Assembly: GCF_937981445.1 (NCBI RefSeq)
Contig: NZ_CALJON010000021.1
Coordinates: forward strand, 1-37,707
Direction of reading: 5' to 3'
DNA: 37,707 nt
DNA from: an uncultured Veillonella sp.
GTDB taxonomy: Bacteria; Bacillota; Negativicutes; Veillonellales; Veillonellaceae
Shown: positions 1-6,937 of the stretch, one piece after another
Layout: each line of letters begins with the position of its first letter
Position numbering within the stretch: the first letter of the stretch is position 1
Position numbers and translations under genes: made by a program
Notes under the pieces: generated by a model
The model's input: the letters and a program-made list of their open reading frames with translations, nothing else
What the model was told of the DNA's origin: nothing
The model's database searches: none

Positions 1-55
<55 letters not shown>

Positions 56-63
56 CAGAAAAA

Positions 64-100
64 GGCGGACTTCTTCGGAAGTTCGTCTTTTATTTATTTT
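64..100 (+). terminator. Rho-independent terminator after tRNA-Val
   Basis: A 10-bp stem (64-73 with 78-87, two G-U pairs) closed by a TTCG tetraloop is followed by a T-rich tail. It lies 9 nt after the encoded CCA and probably ends the tRNA transcript. Confidence 0.85.
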
Positions 101-185
101 CTAAACTTTTTGTTTTCTATTGGCTAAGACTCTAAGATATGATACCATACAAGAGAGTATTATACGTCTAGTAGGAGGAAAATTA

Positions 186-1820
186 ATGTCTGCCTATATT
201 CCATATTTAGTAATAGTTGGAGTCATTTTTGTATTCTTTATTATTTGCTACTTTGTTTTTAGAGAATCACCGAAGAAGCAAGCTCGGGCGAAAGAGGCGG
301 GGCATGTAACGGCGGTAGCTAATTCAGATTATTATAAACGACGTCGTCCTGCTACCATGAGTGATGGTGATGCCCCGGCAACCGAACGGATTGCTGGACA
401 TCATGAGCCAGTAAGTCATGGTGAAGATCGACCTGAAGCAGTTCATAATCAGGCGTCGCCTATGGGGCGTCATCCTAAGCATGCCACTAGCCAAACTAGT
501 GAGCCTATGGTGGGGCGCGAAGTAGAGCATTTTGAGCCTATCCCTTCAGCTAAACAGGAAGTGCCTACTACCGTGTCATCAGCGGTAAGTAATTCCTTGG
601 CGGTAACTAAGCTTGATGAGGTGGAACCAGAGCGTTCTATCGATATGACACAACCTATGATTAAAGGCTGGGGCTGTGATTCTGCAGTTGATCCTGTAGA
701 TAATGAAGTAACTCGTCGTATTGAACGGGTAGAAGCACCTAGCGAAGAGGTGGCATTAGATGCCACTCGTGTTATGCCGCGCATCGATGCATTCAAAGAT
801 TTAGGCCCTAACGTGGCTACTGTATCTGGACAAGGCGGCTTGATTAATGATTCAGAAGGTGTATCTGATTTAATTGATTTTGGGACGAAACATTTTATTG
901 CGTCCTTTGGTATTTTAAATGATGAAACTAAAGATTTAGTTCGTCAAATTACAGCCGAAGCTCTTGATCGCTTAGGCATTACAGCGCGTGATGAGCTTAA
1001 AGCATTGCTAGAAAATATTGTAGTACAAGAAGCTTTATTTGGGATGCAAAAGGCCTATGTTACATCGCCCTTGCCTTGGATGAGAGAGACTGCTATTATG
1101 GCCTTTATGGATGTAGTACAAGAGCCTAAATCGAGTACGCCTTATTTGTTGGCATTTGATGCATTGCGCATTTTGCCGCATTTGCATTTAGGGCATTTCC
1201 AAATCATGGCCTTAGCTTTGTTGTTGCAATATTCCCGTAATTCGAATAATTACAATTTAGAGCATTTTAGACATTATGTGGAAAAATATATTGAGCCATT
1301 TTTATCAGACTTGCCAAGAGAAGAGTTCATGTATCGTCAACTCGATTATTTGCGCTGTTGTGCACAGGAGCCAGAACGCACTACTTTAGGAGCCATTTTC
1401 TCTAATTCGTATCCACTAGTCTTTAACTATGAAGGCTTTAGTCGTGAGGAATTAGAACGGGCCTTACAAGGTACGGCACTGGAAGGGCGCTTTGTGGTGA
1501 AAAGTTTAATGAGCAATCGCTTAAAGTTGGCCGTTGCTGATGAAGGCTTGATGCCGCGTTATTTCCGCACCGCTGGTATTACTGATGGGGATGTGCAAAA
1601 TCGCTTGATGCAATTAGTGCATAGTCGTCCTATTGGCTTTAAGAAAAATGAATTCCAACAAGTTATGGAAACAATTTCGCCATTATTGCCAAAATTGGCT
1701 GATGTATATGATTCTATGCCAATTAGCTCGATGAGTTTAACCTTGCTTGGCTTATATTTAGGTAAAGCCCATGTTAAAATCACAATTGGTGAAGATTTCG
1801 ATTTAACCCCATGGTACTAA
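186..1820 (+). CDS. Membrane-anchored protein of unknown function
   Basis: I do not recognise the function. The ATG at 186 is chosen because AGGAGG lies just upstream (about 173-178); an in-frame TTG at 120 has no such site. The 544-residue product has one hydrophobic segment at about residues 4-24, then a charged, Pro/Ser-rich and probably disordered linker (about 28-225), then a mostly helical C-terminal domain of about 310 residues. This looks like an N-terminal membrane anchor holding a cytoplasmic domain on a flexible tether. From memory only, it may belong to the sparsely distributed family catalogued as LPO_1073/Vpar_1526; I could not check this. It sits alone between a tRNA terminator and its own terminator at 1894. 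A position directly behind a tRNA gene is a common insertion site, but no integrase or att repeat is visible. Confidence 0.8.
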   Translation: MSAYIPYLVIVGVIFVFFIICYFVFRESPKKQARAKEAGHVTAVANSDYYKRRRPATMSDGDAPATERIAGHHEPVSHGEDRPEAVHNQASPMGRHPKHATSQTSEPMVGREVEHFEPIPSAKQEVPTTVSSAVSNSLAVTKLDEVEPERSIDMTQPMIKGWGCDSAVDPVDNEVTRRIERVEAPSEEVALDATRVMPRIDAFKDLGPNVATVSGQGGLINDSEGVSDLIDFGTKHFIASFGILNDETKDLVRQITAEALDRLGITARDELKALLENIVVQEALFGMQKAYVTSPLPWMRETAIMAFMDVVQEPKSSTPYLLAFDALRILPHLHLGHFQIMALALLLQYSRNSNNYNLEHFRHYVEKYIEPFLSDLPREEFMYRQLDYLRCCAQEPERTTLGAIFSNSYPLVFNYEGFSREELERALQGTALEGRFVVKSLMSNRLKLAVADEGLMPRYFRTAGITDGDVQNRLMQLVHSRPIGFKKNEFQQVMETISPLLPKLADVYDSMPISSMSLTLLGLYLGKAHVKITIGEDFDLTPWY

Positions 1821-1886
1821 TTGTAATTAGTACCATAGTTAGTGAAGCACTTGTAGTAAGTCAAACCGTAGTAGGATAAAATCACA

Positions 1887-1921
1887 ATAAAAAGCCACTC
1901 CCTTAGGGAGTGGCTTTTTTA
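1887..1921. terminator. Bidirectional Rho-independent terminator
   Basis: GCCACTCCC (1894-1902) pairs perfectly with GGGAGTGGC (1906-1914) around a TTA loop. A T-run follows on the plus strand and an A-run precedes it, giving a T-tail on the minus strand too. It can end both the 186-1820 gene and the minus-strand regulator at 2173-2883. Confidence 0.9.
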
Positions 1922-1963
1922 TTTATCGAAATATAGATTAAAAAAGAGTAAAGCGCGCATTAA

Positions 1964-2090
1964 GCAAATCAAGCGCATCGAGCAAATCAAGCGTATCGAA
2001 CAAATCAAGCGCATCAAACAAATCAAACGAATCAAACGAATCAAAGGTATTAATGCATATTAAAACGTATTAAAGCATATTAAAGTATAT
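1964..2090. repeat. Imperfect 18-bp (9-bp sub-period) tandem repeats
   Basis: Five consecutive 18-bp units start at 1964, 1982, 2000, 2018 and 2036. The first is GCAAATCAAGCGCATCGA and each later unit differs at a few positions. Every unit is two related 9-mers of the form AATCAAGCG. The array decays after 2053 into a TATTAAAGC-like 10-bp pattern to about 2090. It lies between a terminator and the 3' end of a minus-strand gene. On the plus strand one frame is open and reads as Ile-Lys-Arg-Ile-Glu-Gln units, but no start codon or ribosome site was seen. Confidence 0.8.
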
Positions 2091-2172
2091 TTAAAATAAA
2101 GGATCCTAAAGATACATTAAAGCGTATTAAAAAGTATCTAACAAGGCGTTTATAATACTTTATAAATGCTAC

Positions 2173-2883
2173 TTAAAAGGCATATTCCTGAATGGTGTCT
2201 AAGTCTAAGAGGCGTATGCTTTTCCCATTCATTTCGATGAGTTTCTCGTCTTGTAAGCGGCCTAGCTCACGGCTCAATGATGTGCGTGATACATTGAGGA
2301 CATCGGCCATTTCCTGACGATTGTGAGGGATGGTAAGAGGGTTTTGCTGTTGTCTTTGGTAAAGATCATTTAAATAAGCAAAAATGCGCTCGCGCATACC
2401 TTTGAGTGAAAGGTAGTGTACTTTTCGCGTTAAGGCTAAGGCTTTTTCTGACATATCATGAAGGAGATTGGTCAAAATTTGTATTTGATAGGCACCGCCA
2501 TGATTAAAGGTAGACGAAAAGGCTGAACGAGGTACGAATAGCACCTTACTGTCTTTAGTTGTTTCGATGGTAGCTGGCCAGTTAGGCAGGTCAGTGAATA
2601 AGAGGGCTTCCCCAAACATAGCAGAGGGCGTTACGTCTGTCATAATAGTGCGTTGACCTAAGACATTTTCGCGCGTCAAATGCGCTTTCCCTTCTAGTAA
2701 AACACCAATACCTTCCATAGGTTCGCCTGTAATGGCTATGAAACTATTTTTCTTACAAGTTTTTATATATAAGTCTGGTTCGCTGAGGAATTGACGTAAG
2801 TCGTCTTCGTTGAGATTTTTAAACAAAGGACTATTTAATAAAATGGGCAAATGCTCGTTAATTGTTGCTTCAGTTAAAGCCAT
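2173..2883 (-). CDS. Crp/Fnr-family transcription regulator, probably of hcp
   Basis: This 236-residue protein has the Crp/Fnr layout: an N-terminal cyclic-nucleotide-binding-type beta-barrel (about residues 12-125), a dimer helix, and a C-terminal winged helix-turn-helix with the motif MADVLNVSRTSLSRELGRLQ (about 187-206). Only one cysteine lies in the N-terminal half, so it lacks the four-cysteine cluster of true Fnr. The minus-strand ATG at 2883 is preceded by AGGAGG. It is divergent from hcp, 346 bp away, the arrangement seen for HcpR, a Crp/Fnr-type regulator of hcp responding to nitric oxide or nitrite stress. Family membership is clear; the HcpR role is inferred from position. The effector cannot be read from the sequence. 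Confidence 0.92.
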   Translation of the reverse strand: MALTEATINEHLPILLNSPLFKNLNEDDLRQFLSEPDLYIKTCKKNSFIAITGEPMEGIGVLLEGKAHLTRENVLGQRTIMTDVTPSAMFGEALLFTDLPNWPATIETTKDSKVLFVPRSAFSSTFNHGGAYQIQILTNLLHDMSEKALALTRKVHYLSLKGMRERIFAYLNDLYQRQQQNPLTIPHNRQEMADVLNVSRTSLSRELGRLQDEKLIEMNGKSIRLLDLDTIQEYAF

Positions 2884-2911
2884 GGGTACCTCCTATTCGT
2901 TTTTTAGTTTG

Positions 2912-2957
2912 ATTATAACTGATGTCGAGTTCGGGTGTAGGATTGTGTCGAATTCGG
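2912..2957 (-). promoter_or_regulatory. Candidate regulator promoter with paired direct repeats
   Basis: On the minus strand TATAAT lies at 2917-2912, about 30 nt before the regulator start. No good -35 is visible. Two near-identical 12-mers, TGTCGAGTTCGG (2923-2934) and TGTCGAATTCGG (2946-2957), spaced 23 bp, cover the spacer and the region behind it. They could be operator sites for autoregulation. This is read by eye. Confidence 0.4.
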
Positions 2958-3009
2958 CTATATAAAATCAAAAGATTGTAAATAAAAAATAAAATTTTAA
3001 TAAACCAAT

Positions 3010-3044
3010 AAAGATGTTGCCGAGGCTACATCTTTTTATTTTTT
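3010..3044 (+). terminator. Terminator-like hairpin upstream of hcp
   Basis: AAAGATGT (3010-3017) pairs with ACATCTTT (3028-3035); a T-T mismatch and a short GC stem close the top, and a T-rich tract runs to 3044. It has intrinsic-terminator form on the plus strand, but no plus-strand gene lies directly upstream. It may block read-in to hcp or end a short RNA. A 10-bp palindrome TAGTATACTA follows at 3044-3053. Confidence 0.6.
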
Positions 3045-3200
3045 AGTATACTACAATTTAAGCATAGTCACAAACGAAGTCGGAGGCGCTCTAGTTTTGT
3101 ATAGCTTTGCGCTGTTAATGTATTCCGGTTAGGTGATATTTAAAAAGGATGTAATATTTTATTATAGGATTCTTTCCTGCTAAGGAGTAGGAGAGGTGGT

Positions 3201-3224
3201 TTCGGGTAGTCCCGAAGAAGGAGG
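3201..3224 (+). promoter_or_regulatory. Hairpin directly before the hcp ribosome site
   Basis: TTCGGG (3201-3206) pairs with CCCGAA (3211-3216) around TAGT, immediately before the Shine-Dalgarno AAGGAGG (3218-3224). Its closeness suggests an effect on mRNA stability or translation; that is inference. Confidence 0.45.
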
Positions 3225-3229
3225 ATATT

Positions 3230-4810
3230 ATGAGTATGTTCTGTTTCCAATGTGAACAATCAGCAAATCCAGGTGGTTGTACAGTTCAAGGCGTGTGTGG
3301 TAAAACTGCGCCAGTTGCAAATAAGCAAGATGAATTGACAGCGGCCTTGATTGGTCTTGCTCGTGCTTGTGATGCTAAAGGGGCCAGTGCTAAAGAGTAT
3401 CAATTGCTTAAACAAGGTTTGTTCATGTGTGTAACAAATGTTAACTTTGATGAAGAACGCGTACAGGAATTCATCAATCGTGTTGAAGATGCTCGTAAAG
3501 CTCTTGATGCTTCTGCTGTTGATTTTGACTGGGAATCTCTTTGGGTAGGTCAAGAAGATATTATTTCCTTGCGCTCCACTTTACTTCTTGGTATGCGCGG
3601 TATGGCCGCATATGCTTGGCATGCTTCTGTGCTTGGTTATGATGATGCAGAAGTAGATGCTTGGTTTGTAAAAGGCTTAGTAGAATTTGCTAAAGATCAC
3701 GGTGCAGAAGAATGGTTAGCACTTCTTATGGAATTTGGTCATGTAAATTTAAAATGTATGGCCTTGCTAGATGCAGCTAATACTGAAAGTTATGGTACAC
3801 CAGTGCCAACTAAAGTGCCTTTGACAGTAGAACCAGGTCCTTTCATTGTAGTAACGGGTCATGATTTACATGATTTAAAAATGTTATTAGAACAATCTGA
3901 AGGTAAAGGCGTTAATATTTACACACATGGTGAAATGTTACCATGCCATGCATATCCAGAACTTAAAAAATATGCTCATTTAAAAGGTAATTTTGGTACA
4001 GCTTGGCAAAACCAACAAAATGAATTTGATGGTGTGCCAGGGGCATTCTTATTCACTACAAATTGCTTAATGCCACCTCGTAAAACATATGAAGACAACA
4101 TTTTCACTACTGACATGGTAGGGTTCCCAGGGTTGAAACATGTGGATACTAAGGCTGATGGCACAAAAGATTTTACTGCTGTAATTGAAAAAGCACTTGA
4201 ACTTGGTGGCTACAAAGAAGCACAGCATTTCACAGGCATCAATGGTGGTCATGAAGTAACAACTGGTTTTGGTCATGGCACAGTACTTAGCATTGCCGAT
4301 AAAGTAATCGATGCAGTTAAAGCTGGTGCGATTAAACACTTCTTCTTAGTAGGTGGTTGTGACGGTGCTAAAGTAGGCCGTAACTACTACACTGAATTCG
4401 TAAAACAAACGCCGAAAGATACAGTGGTTCTTACGTTAGCTTGTGGTAAATATCGTTTTAATGACCTTGAAATCGGCGAAATCGGTGGTATTCCTCGTAT
4501 GCTTGATGTGGGGCAATGTAATGATGCGTACTCTGCTATTCAAGTGGCCATTGCTCTTGCTGGGGCTTTTGAATGTGATGTAAATGATTTACCATTAACA
4601 TTAGTTCTTTCTTGGTACGAACAAAAAGCGGTTTGTATCTTGTTAACATTATTAGCGCTTGGTATTCGCAATATCTACATTGGACCAACATTGCCTAAAT
4701 TCTTATCTAGCAATGTACTCAATATTTTAGTAGAAAAATTCCAATTACACCCAATCACAACACCAGAAGCTGATATGAAAGCTATTTTAGGTGAACAAAA
4801 CCAAAAATAA
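3230..4810 (+). CDS. hcp: Hydroxylamine reductase (hybrid cluster protein)
   Basis: The 526-residue product is a full-length hybrid cluster protein. It carries a [4Fe-4S] cubane and a 4Fe-2S-2O hybrid cluster; the family reduces hydroxylamine and acts as an NO reductase under nitrosative stress. The N-terminal cysteines C5, C8, C17 and C23 have the CX2CX8CX5C spacing of the class found in strict anaerobes. Further Cys/His/Glu-rich stretches expected for the hybrid cluster include GGCDGAKVGRNYY, LACGKYRF and VGQCNDAYSA. The ATG at 3230 follows AAGGAGG. It is monocistronic, with its own terminator, and divergent from a Crp/Fnr regulator that probably controls it. Confidence 0.97.
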   Translation: MSMFCFQCEQSANPGGCTVQGVCGKTAPVANKQDELTAALIGLARACDAKGASAKEYQLLKQGLFMCVTNVNFDEERVQEFINRVEDARKALDASAVDFDWESLWVGQEDIISLRSTLLLGMRGMAAYAWHASVLGYDDAEVDAWFVKGLVEFAKDHGAEEWLALLMEFGHVNLKCMALLDAANTESYGTPVPTKVPLTVEPGPFIVVTGHDLHDLKMLLEQSEGKGVNIYTHGEMLPCHAYPELKKYAHLKGNFGTAWQNQQNEFDGVPGAFLFTTNCLMPPRKTYEDNIFTTDMVGFPGLKHVDTKADGTKDFTAVIEKALELGGYKEAQHFTGINGGHEVTTGFGHGTVLSIADKVIDAVKAGAIKHFFLVGGCDGAKVGRNYYTEFVKQTPKDTVVLTLACGKYRFNDLEIGEIGGIPRMLDVGQCNDAYSAIQVAIALAGAFECDVNDLPLTLVLSWYEQKAVCILLTLLALGIRNIYIGPTLPKFLSSNVLNILVEKFQLHPITTPEADMKAILGEQNQK

Positions 4811-4830
4811 ATATGTAATACTATAAAAAG

Positions 4831-4862
4831 GCCTCCCGCGTTTTGTCGGGAGGCTCTTTTGT
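4831..4862 (+). terminator. Rho-independent terminator of hcp
   Basis: GCCTCCCG (4831-4838) and CGGGAGGC (4847-4854) form a perfect 8-bp stem with an 8-nt loop, followed by TCTTTTG. Confidence 0.9.
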
Positions 4863-5013
4863 TTGCTTTGATTTGAATTTTTAGATGTTTTTTCGGTTTT
4901 GTTTTATATAGCTATTTTGAATATAGGCAGTCTTTTTTTGCATGTTAAGATGACTTTTTGATTTGTCTATCTATAAAAATCATAGCACATGTCTACCCAA
5001 CAAATACAAAGCG

Positions 5014-5022
5014 TGGTATAAT
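5014..5022 (+). promoter_or_regulatory. Extended -10 promoter of sdaAB-sdaAA
   Basis: TGGTATAAT at 5014-5022 is an extended -10 (TGn plus perfect TATAAT). No good -35 is visible at the standard distance, as is usual for extended -10 promoters. The predicted leader is about 80 nt. Confidence 0.65.
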
Positions 5023-5111
5023 AAAAATTAAGTTATATCGGTAAAAATAAATGTTTTGGACCCTGTGAATGGGCACTGACAATAGGTGAATGTGTTTTAT
5101 GGGAGGACGTC

Positions 5112-5792
5112 ATGAGCAGCATTTTTGATATCATTGGTCCTGTTATGATAGGACCATCTAGCTCGCACACGGCAGGCGCAGCCCGTTTGGGCAAGATGGC
5201 TCGTTATATTTTTAAAGGCGAGCCAAAAAAAGTAAGTTTAACTTTGTTTGGATCATTTGCAAAAACCTATAAAGGTCATGGCACTGACCGCGCCTTAATT
5301 GGTGGGTTGCTGGGCTTTGATGCAGAAGATGAACGCATTCGTGAAGCTTTTAAAGAAGCTTGTGAAGCAGGTCTTAAATATGAGTTTGTAGAATCTCCTG
5401 TCGATGGCGGTCATCCTAATGAAGTGCGATTTGATTTATATGGAGATAATCGTCATCACATGGTCATTGTAGGTCGATCCTTAGGGGGCGGTCGCATTAT
5501 GATTACGTCTATTAACTCTCTAGAAGTTGAAATTACCGGTGATGATTATACTATTTTGACCTTTCACCATGATCGGCCTGGCGTAATTGCAGGGGTAACG
5601 GCGTTACTAGGTGATGCAGCGGTGAATATATCGTCTATGCGCGTATTTAGAAAGCGTAAAAATTGTGATGCTGTTATGCTTATAAATACGGACTCCCCTG
5701 TAGATGAAGCGGTTATTTCTGAAATTCAGCAGGGCAAGGATATTGAATCGGTTATGTATTTTGAGCCTTTAGAGAAAGCGGTGAACCCATGA
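5112..5792 (+). CDS. sdaAB: L-serine dehydratase, beta subunit
   Basis: This is the small subunit (226 residues) of the two-subunit, iron-sulfur L-serine dehydratase, which converts L-serine to pyruvate and ammonia in the cytoplasm. The N-terminus carries the family motif GPSSSHTAGAARLG (about residues 14-27), and the C-terminal 75 or so residues form an ACT domain (start of motif HHDRPGVIAGVTALLGDAAV), probably serine-sensing. The ATG at 5112 follows GGGAGG. The stop overlaps the sdaAA start by 4 nt (ATGA), so the subunits are translationally coupled. Confidence 0.96.
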   Translation: MSSIFDIIGPVMIGPSSSHTAGAARLGKMARYIFKGEPKKVSLTLFGSFAKTYKGHGTDRALIGGLLGFDAEDERIREAFKEACEAGLKYEFVESPVDGGHPNEVRFDLYGDNRHHMVIVGRSLGGGRIMITSINSLEVEITGDDYTILTFHHDRPGVIAGVTALLGDAAVNISSMRVFRKRKNCDAVMLINTDSPVDEAVISEIQQGKDIESVMYFEPLEKAVNP

Positions 5793-6661
5793 GTTATTTA
5801 TACGATTCTATTGCCGACTTGGCTCGGTTAAGTGACACTCATAAGCTTCCTTTGTGGGAGATTGTATTGCGCGCTGAAATGGAGACTACTGGCGAGAGCC
5901 GTGAGGTTATAGTGGCTGAGTCTATGCGCCGCATCAATATTTTTAAAGATTCCGTTAAAAATGGTATTGTAGATCGTACGCGTACGGTTAGTGGCATGTC
6001 AGGTGGGCAAGCTACGATTTTAATGGAACATAAGCCTAAATTATTAAGTGAGTTAAGTTTTAAGGCTATGACTTATGCCATAGCGGTAAATGAAGCGAAT
6101 GCTAAGATGTTCCGCATTGTAGCTTGTCCAACGGCAGGCTCTTGCGGGGTTATGCCTGGTTGTTTGGTTGCCACAGGCGAAGTCTATGATATGGATGATG
6201 AAGCCTATTTGCGCGGTTTTTTAGTTGGCGCAGGAATTGGTAATGTTATAACGAATCAGGCTTGTGTAGCTGGTGCCGTTGGAGGTTGTCAGGCCGAAGT
6301 AGGCTCCGCCGCAGCTATGGCAGCAGGCGCCGTAGTGGCCATGTTAGAAGGCTCTACAGAAGAAATTATTAATGCCGTGGCATTGTGCTTAAAAAATGTA
6401 TTGGGCCTAGTTTGTGACCCTGTAGCGGGATTGGTGGAAGTGCCTTGTGTAAAGCGAAATGGTATTTATGCAGTGCATGCCATGAGTGCCGCTGAAATGG
6501 CCATGGCTGGCTTAATTAGTCAAATTCCTGTAGATGAAGTGATTGAAGCCATGGACCGTATTGGTCGGGCCTTGCCGAGCGCGTTGCGCGAAACCAGTGA
6601 AGGCGGCCTTGCTAAAACAGAAACAGGCAAGCGGATTGCGAAACAATTAGCTAATATGTAA
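5789..6661 (+). CDS. sdaAA: L-serine dehydratase, alpha subunit
   Basis: This catalytic subunit (290 residues) pairs with SdaAB to deaminate L-serine to pyruvate. Cysteines C167, C209 and C220 have the spacing (42 and 11 residues) of the three [4Fe-4S] ligands described in the single-chain Legionella enzyme, and lie in GAVGGCQAEVGSA and CDPVAGLVEVPC. Another cysteine-rich motif, CPTAGSCGVMPGC, is at 113-125. The cluster binds the substrate directly and is oxygen-sensitive, which fits an anaerobe. The start overlaps sdaAB by 4 nt and the pair ends at the long hairpin at 6741-6803. Confidence 0.97.
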   Translation: MSYLYDSIADLARLSDTHKLPLWEIVLRAEMETTGESREVIVAESMRRINIFKDSVKNGIVDRTRTVSGMSGGQATILMEHKPKLLSELSFKAMTYAIAVNEANAKMFRIVACPTAGSCGVMPGCLVATGEVYDMDDEAYLRGFLVGAGIGNVITNQACVAGAVGGCQAEVGSAAAMAAGAVVAMLEGSTEEIINAVALCLKNVLGLVCDPVAGLVEVPCVKRNGIYAVHAMSAAEMAMAGLISQIPVDEVIEAMDRIGRALPSALRETSEGGLAKTETGKRIAKQLANM

Positions 6662-6740
6662 GATTGCTCTTATAAGCCAATATATAGGAATGAAGCCATA
6701 TGGCGAAAGCATGATAATAAAGTAAGCTCATATGCGCGAG

Positions 6741-6803
6741 AGATATATTGCTAATTCACCCTAGGAATAGAGACCTGGATTGAATTAGTAATATATCTTT
6801 TTT
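6741..6803 (+). terminator. Long-stem terminator after sdaAA
   Basis: An 18-bp stem (6741-6758 with 6781-6798, one G-U pair) encloses a 22-nt loop and is followed by TTTTTT. The loop contains CCCTAGG (6759-6765), which is also complementary to CCTAGGG at 6813-6819, so an alternative fold is possible. Confidence 0.75.
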
Positions 6804-6824
6804 GTTTATATACCTAGGGCCATA

Positions 6825-6833
6825 TGATATAAT
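6825..6833 (+). promoter_or_regulatory. Extended -10 promoter of the cca-pbp-folD-hyp run
   Basis: TGATATAAT at 6825-6833 is an extended -10 with perfect TATAAT; no clear -35 is seen. It would give a leader of about 98 nt before cca, covering the paired elements at 6862-6903. Confidence 0.6.
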
Positions 6834-6861
6834 AATGTATTGAAATAAAATCCATTTTATA

Positions 6862-6933
6862 ATGTCATTGGCCTTCTTATTGAGTGACATATAGGGAGGC
6901 CAAATTGTGAATGTATTTAGACTGAGGAGGTGA
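6862..6933 (+). promoter_or_regulatory. Switch-like leader with possible 8-codon leader ORF before cca
   Basis: Two complementary pairs interlock. ATGTCA (6862-6867) pairs with TGACAT (6885-6890), and TTGGCCT (6868-6874) pairs with AGGCCAA (6897-6903). They can form only as alternatives or as a pseudoknot with no first loop. The second pair covers GGGAGG (6894-6899), a ribosome site 7 nt before a GTG at 6907. That GTG opens an 8-codon reading frame (Met-Asn-Val-Phe-Arg-Leu-Arg-Arg) ending at TGA 6931-6933, inside the cca ribosome-binding region. The pairing is visible; the regulatory role is inference. Confidence 0.4.
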
Positions 6934-6937
6934 GATT

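Noticed and set aside
1964..2090. CRISPR array
   Set aside because: Units are 18 bp, contiguous and degenerate, without spacers or cas genes.
2173..2883. True oxygen-sensing Fnr
   Set aside because: The N-terminal cysteine cluster is missing.
6741..6820. T-box or other riboswitch after sdaAA
   Set aside because: The long stem and T-run fit a plain terminator, and no T-box sequence (AGGGTGGNACCGCG) is present.
6862..6903. Classical H-type pseudoknot such as a preQ1 aptamer
   Set aside because: The first loop would be zero nucleotides and the preQ1 consensus is absent, so alternative stems are more likely than a standard pseudoknot.
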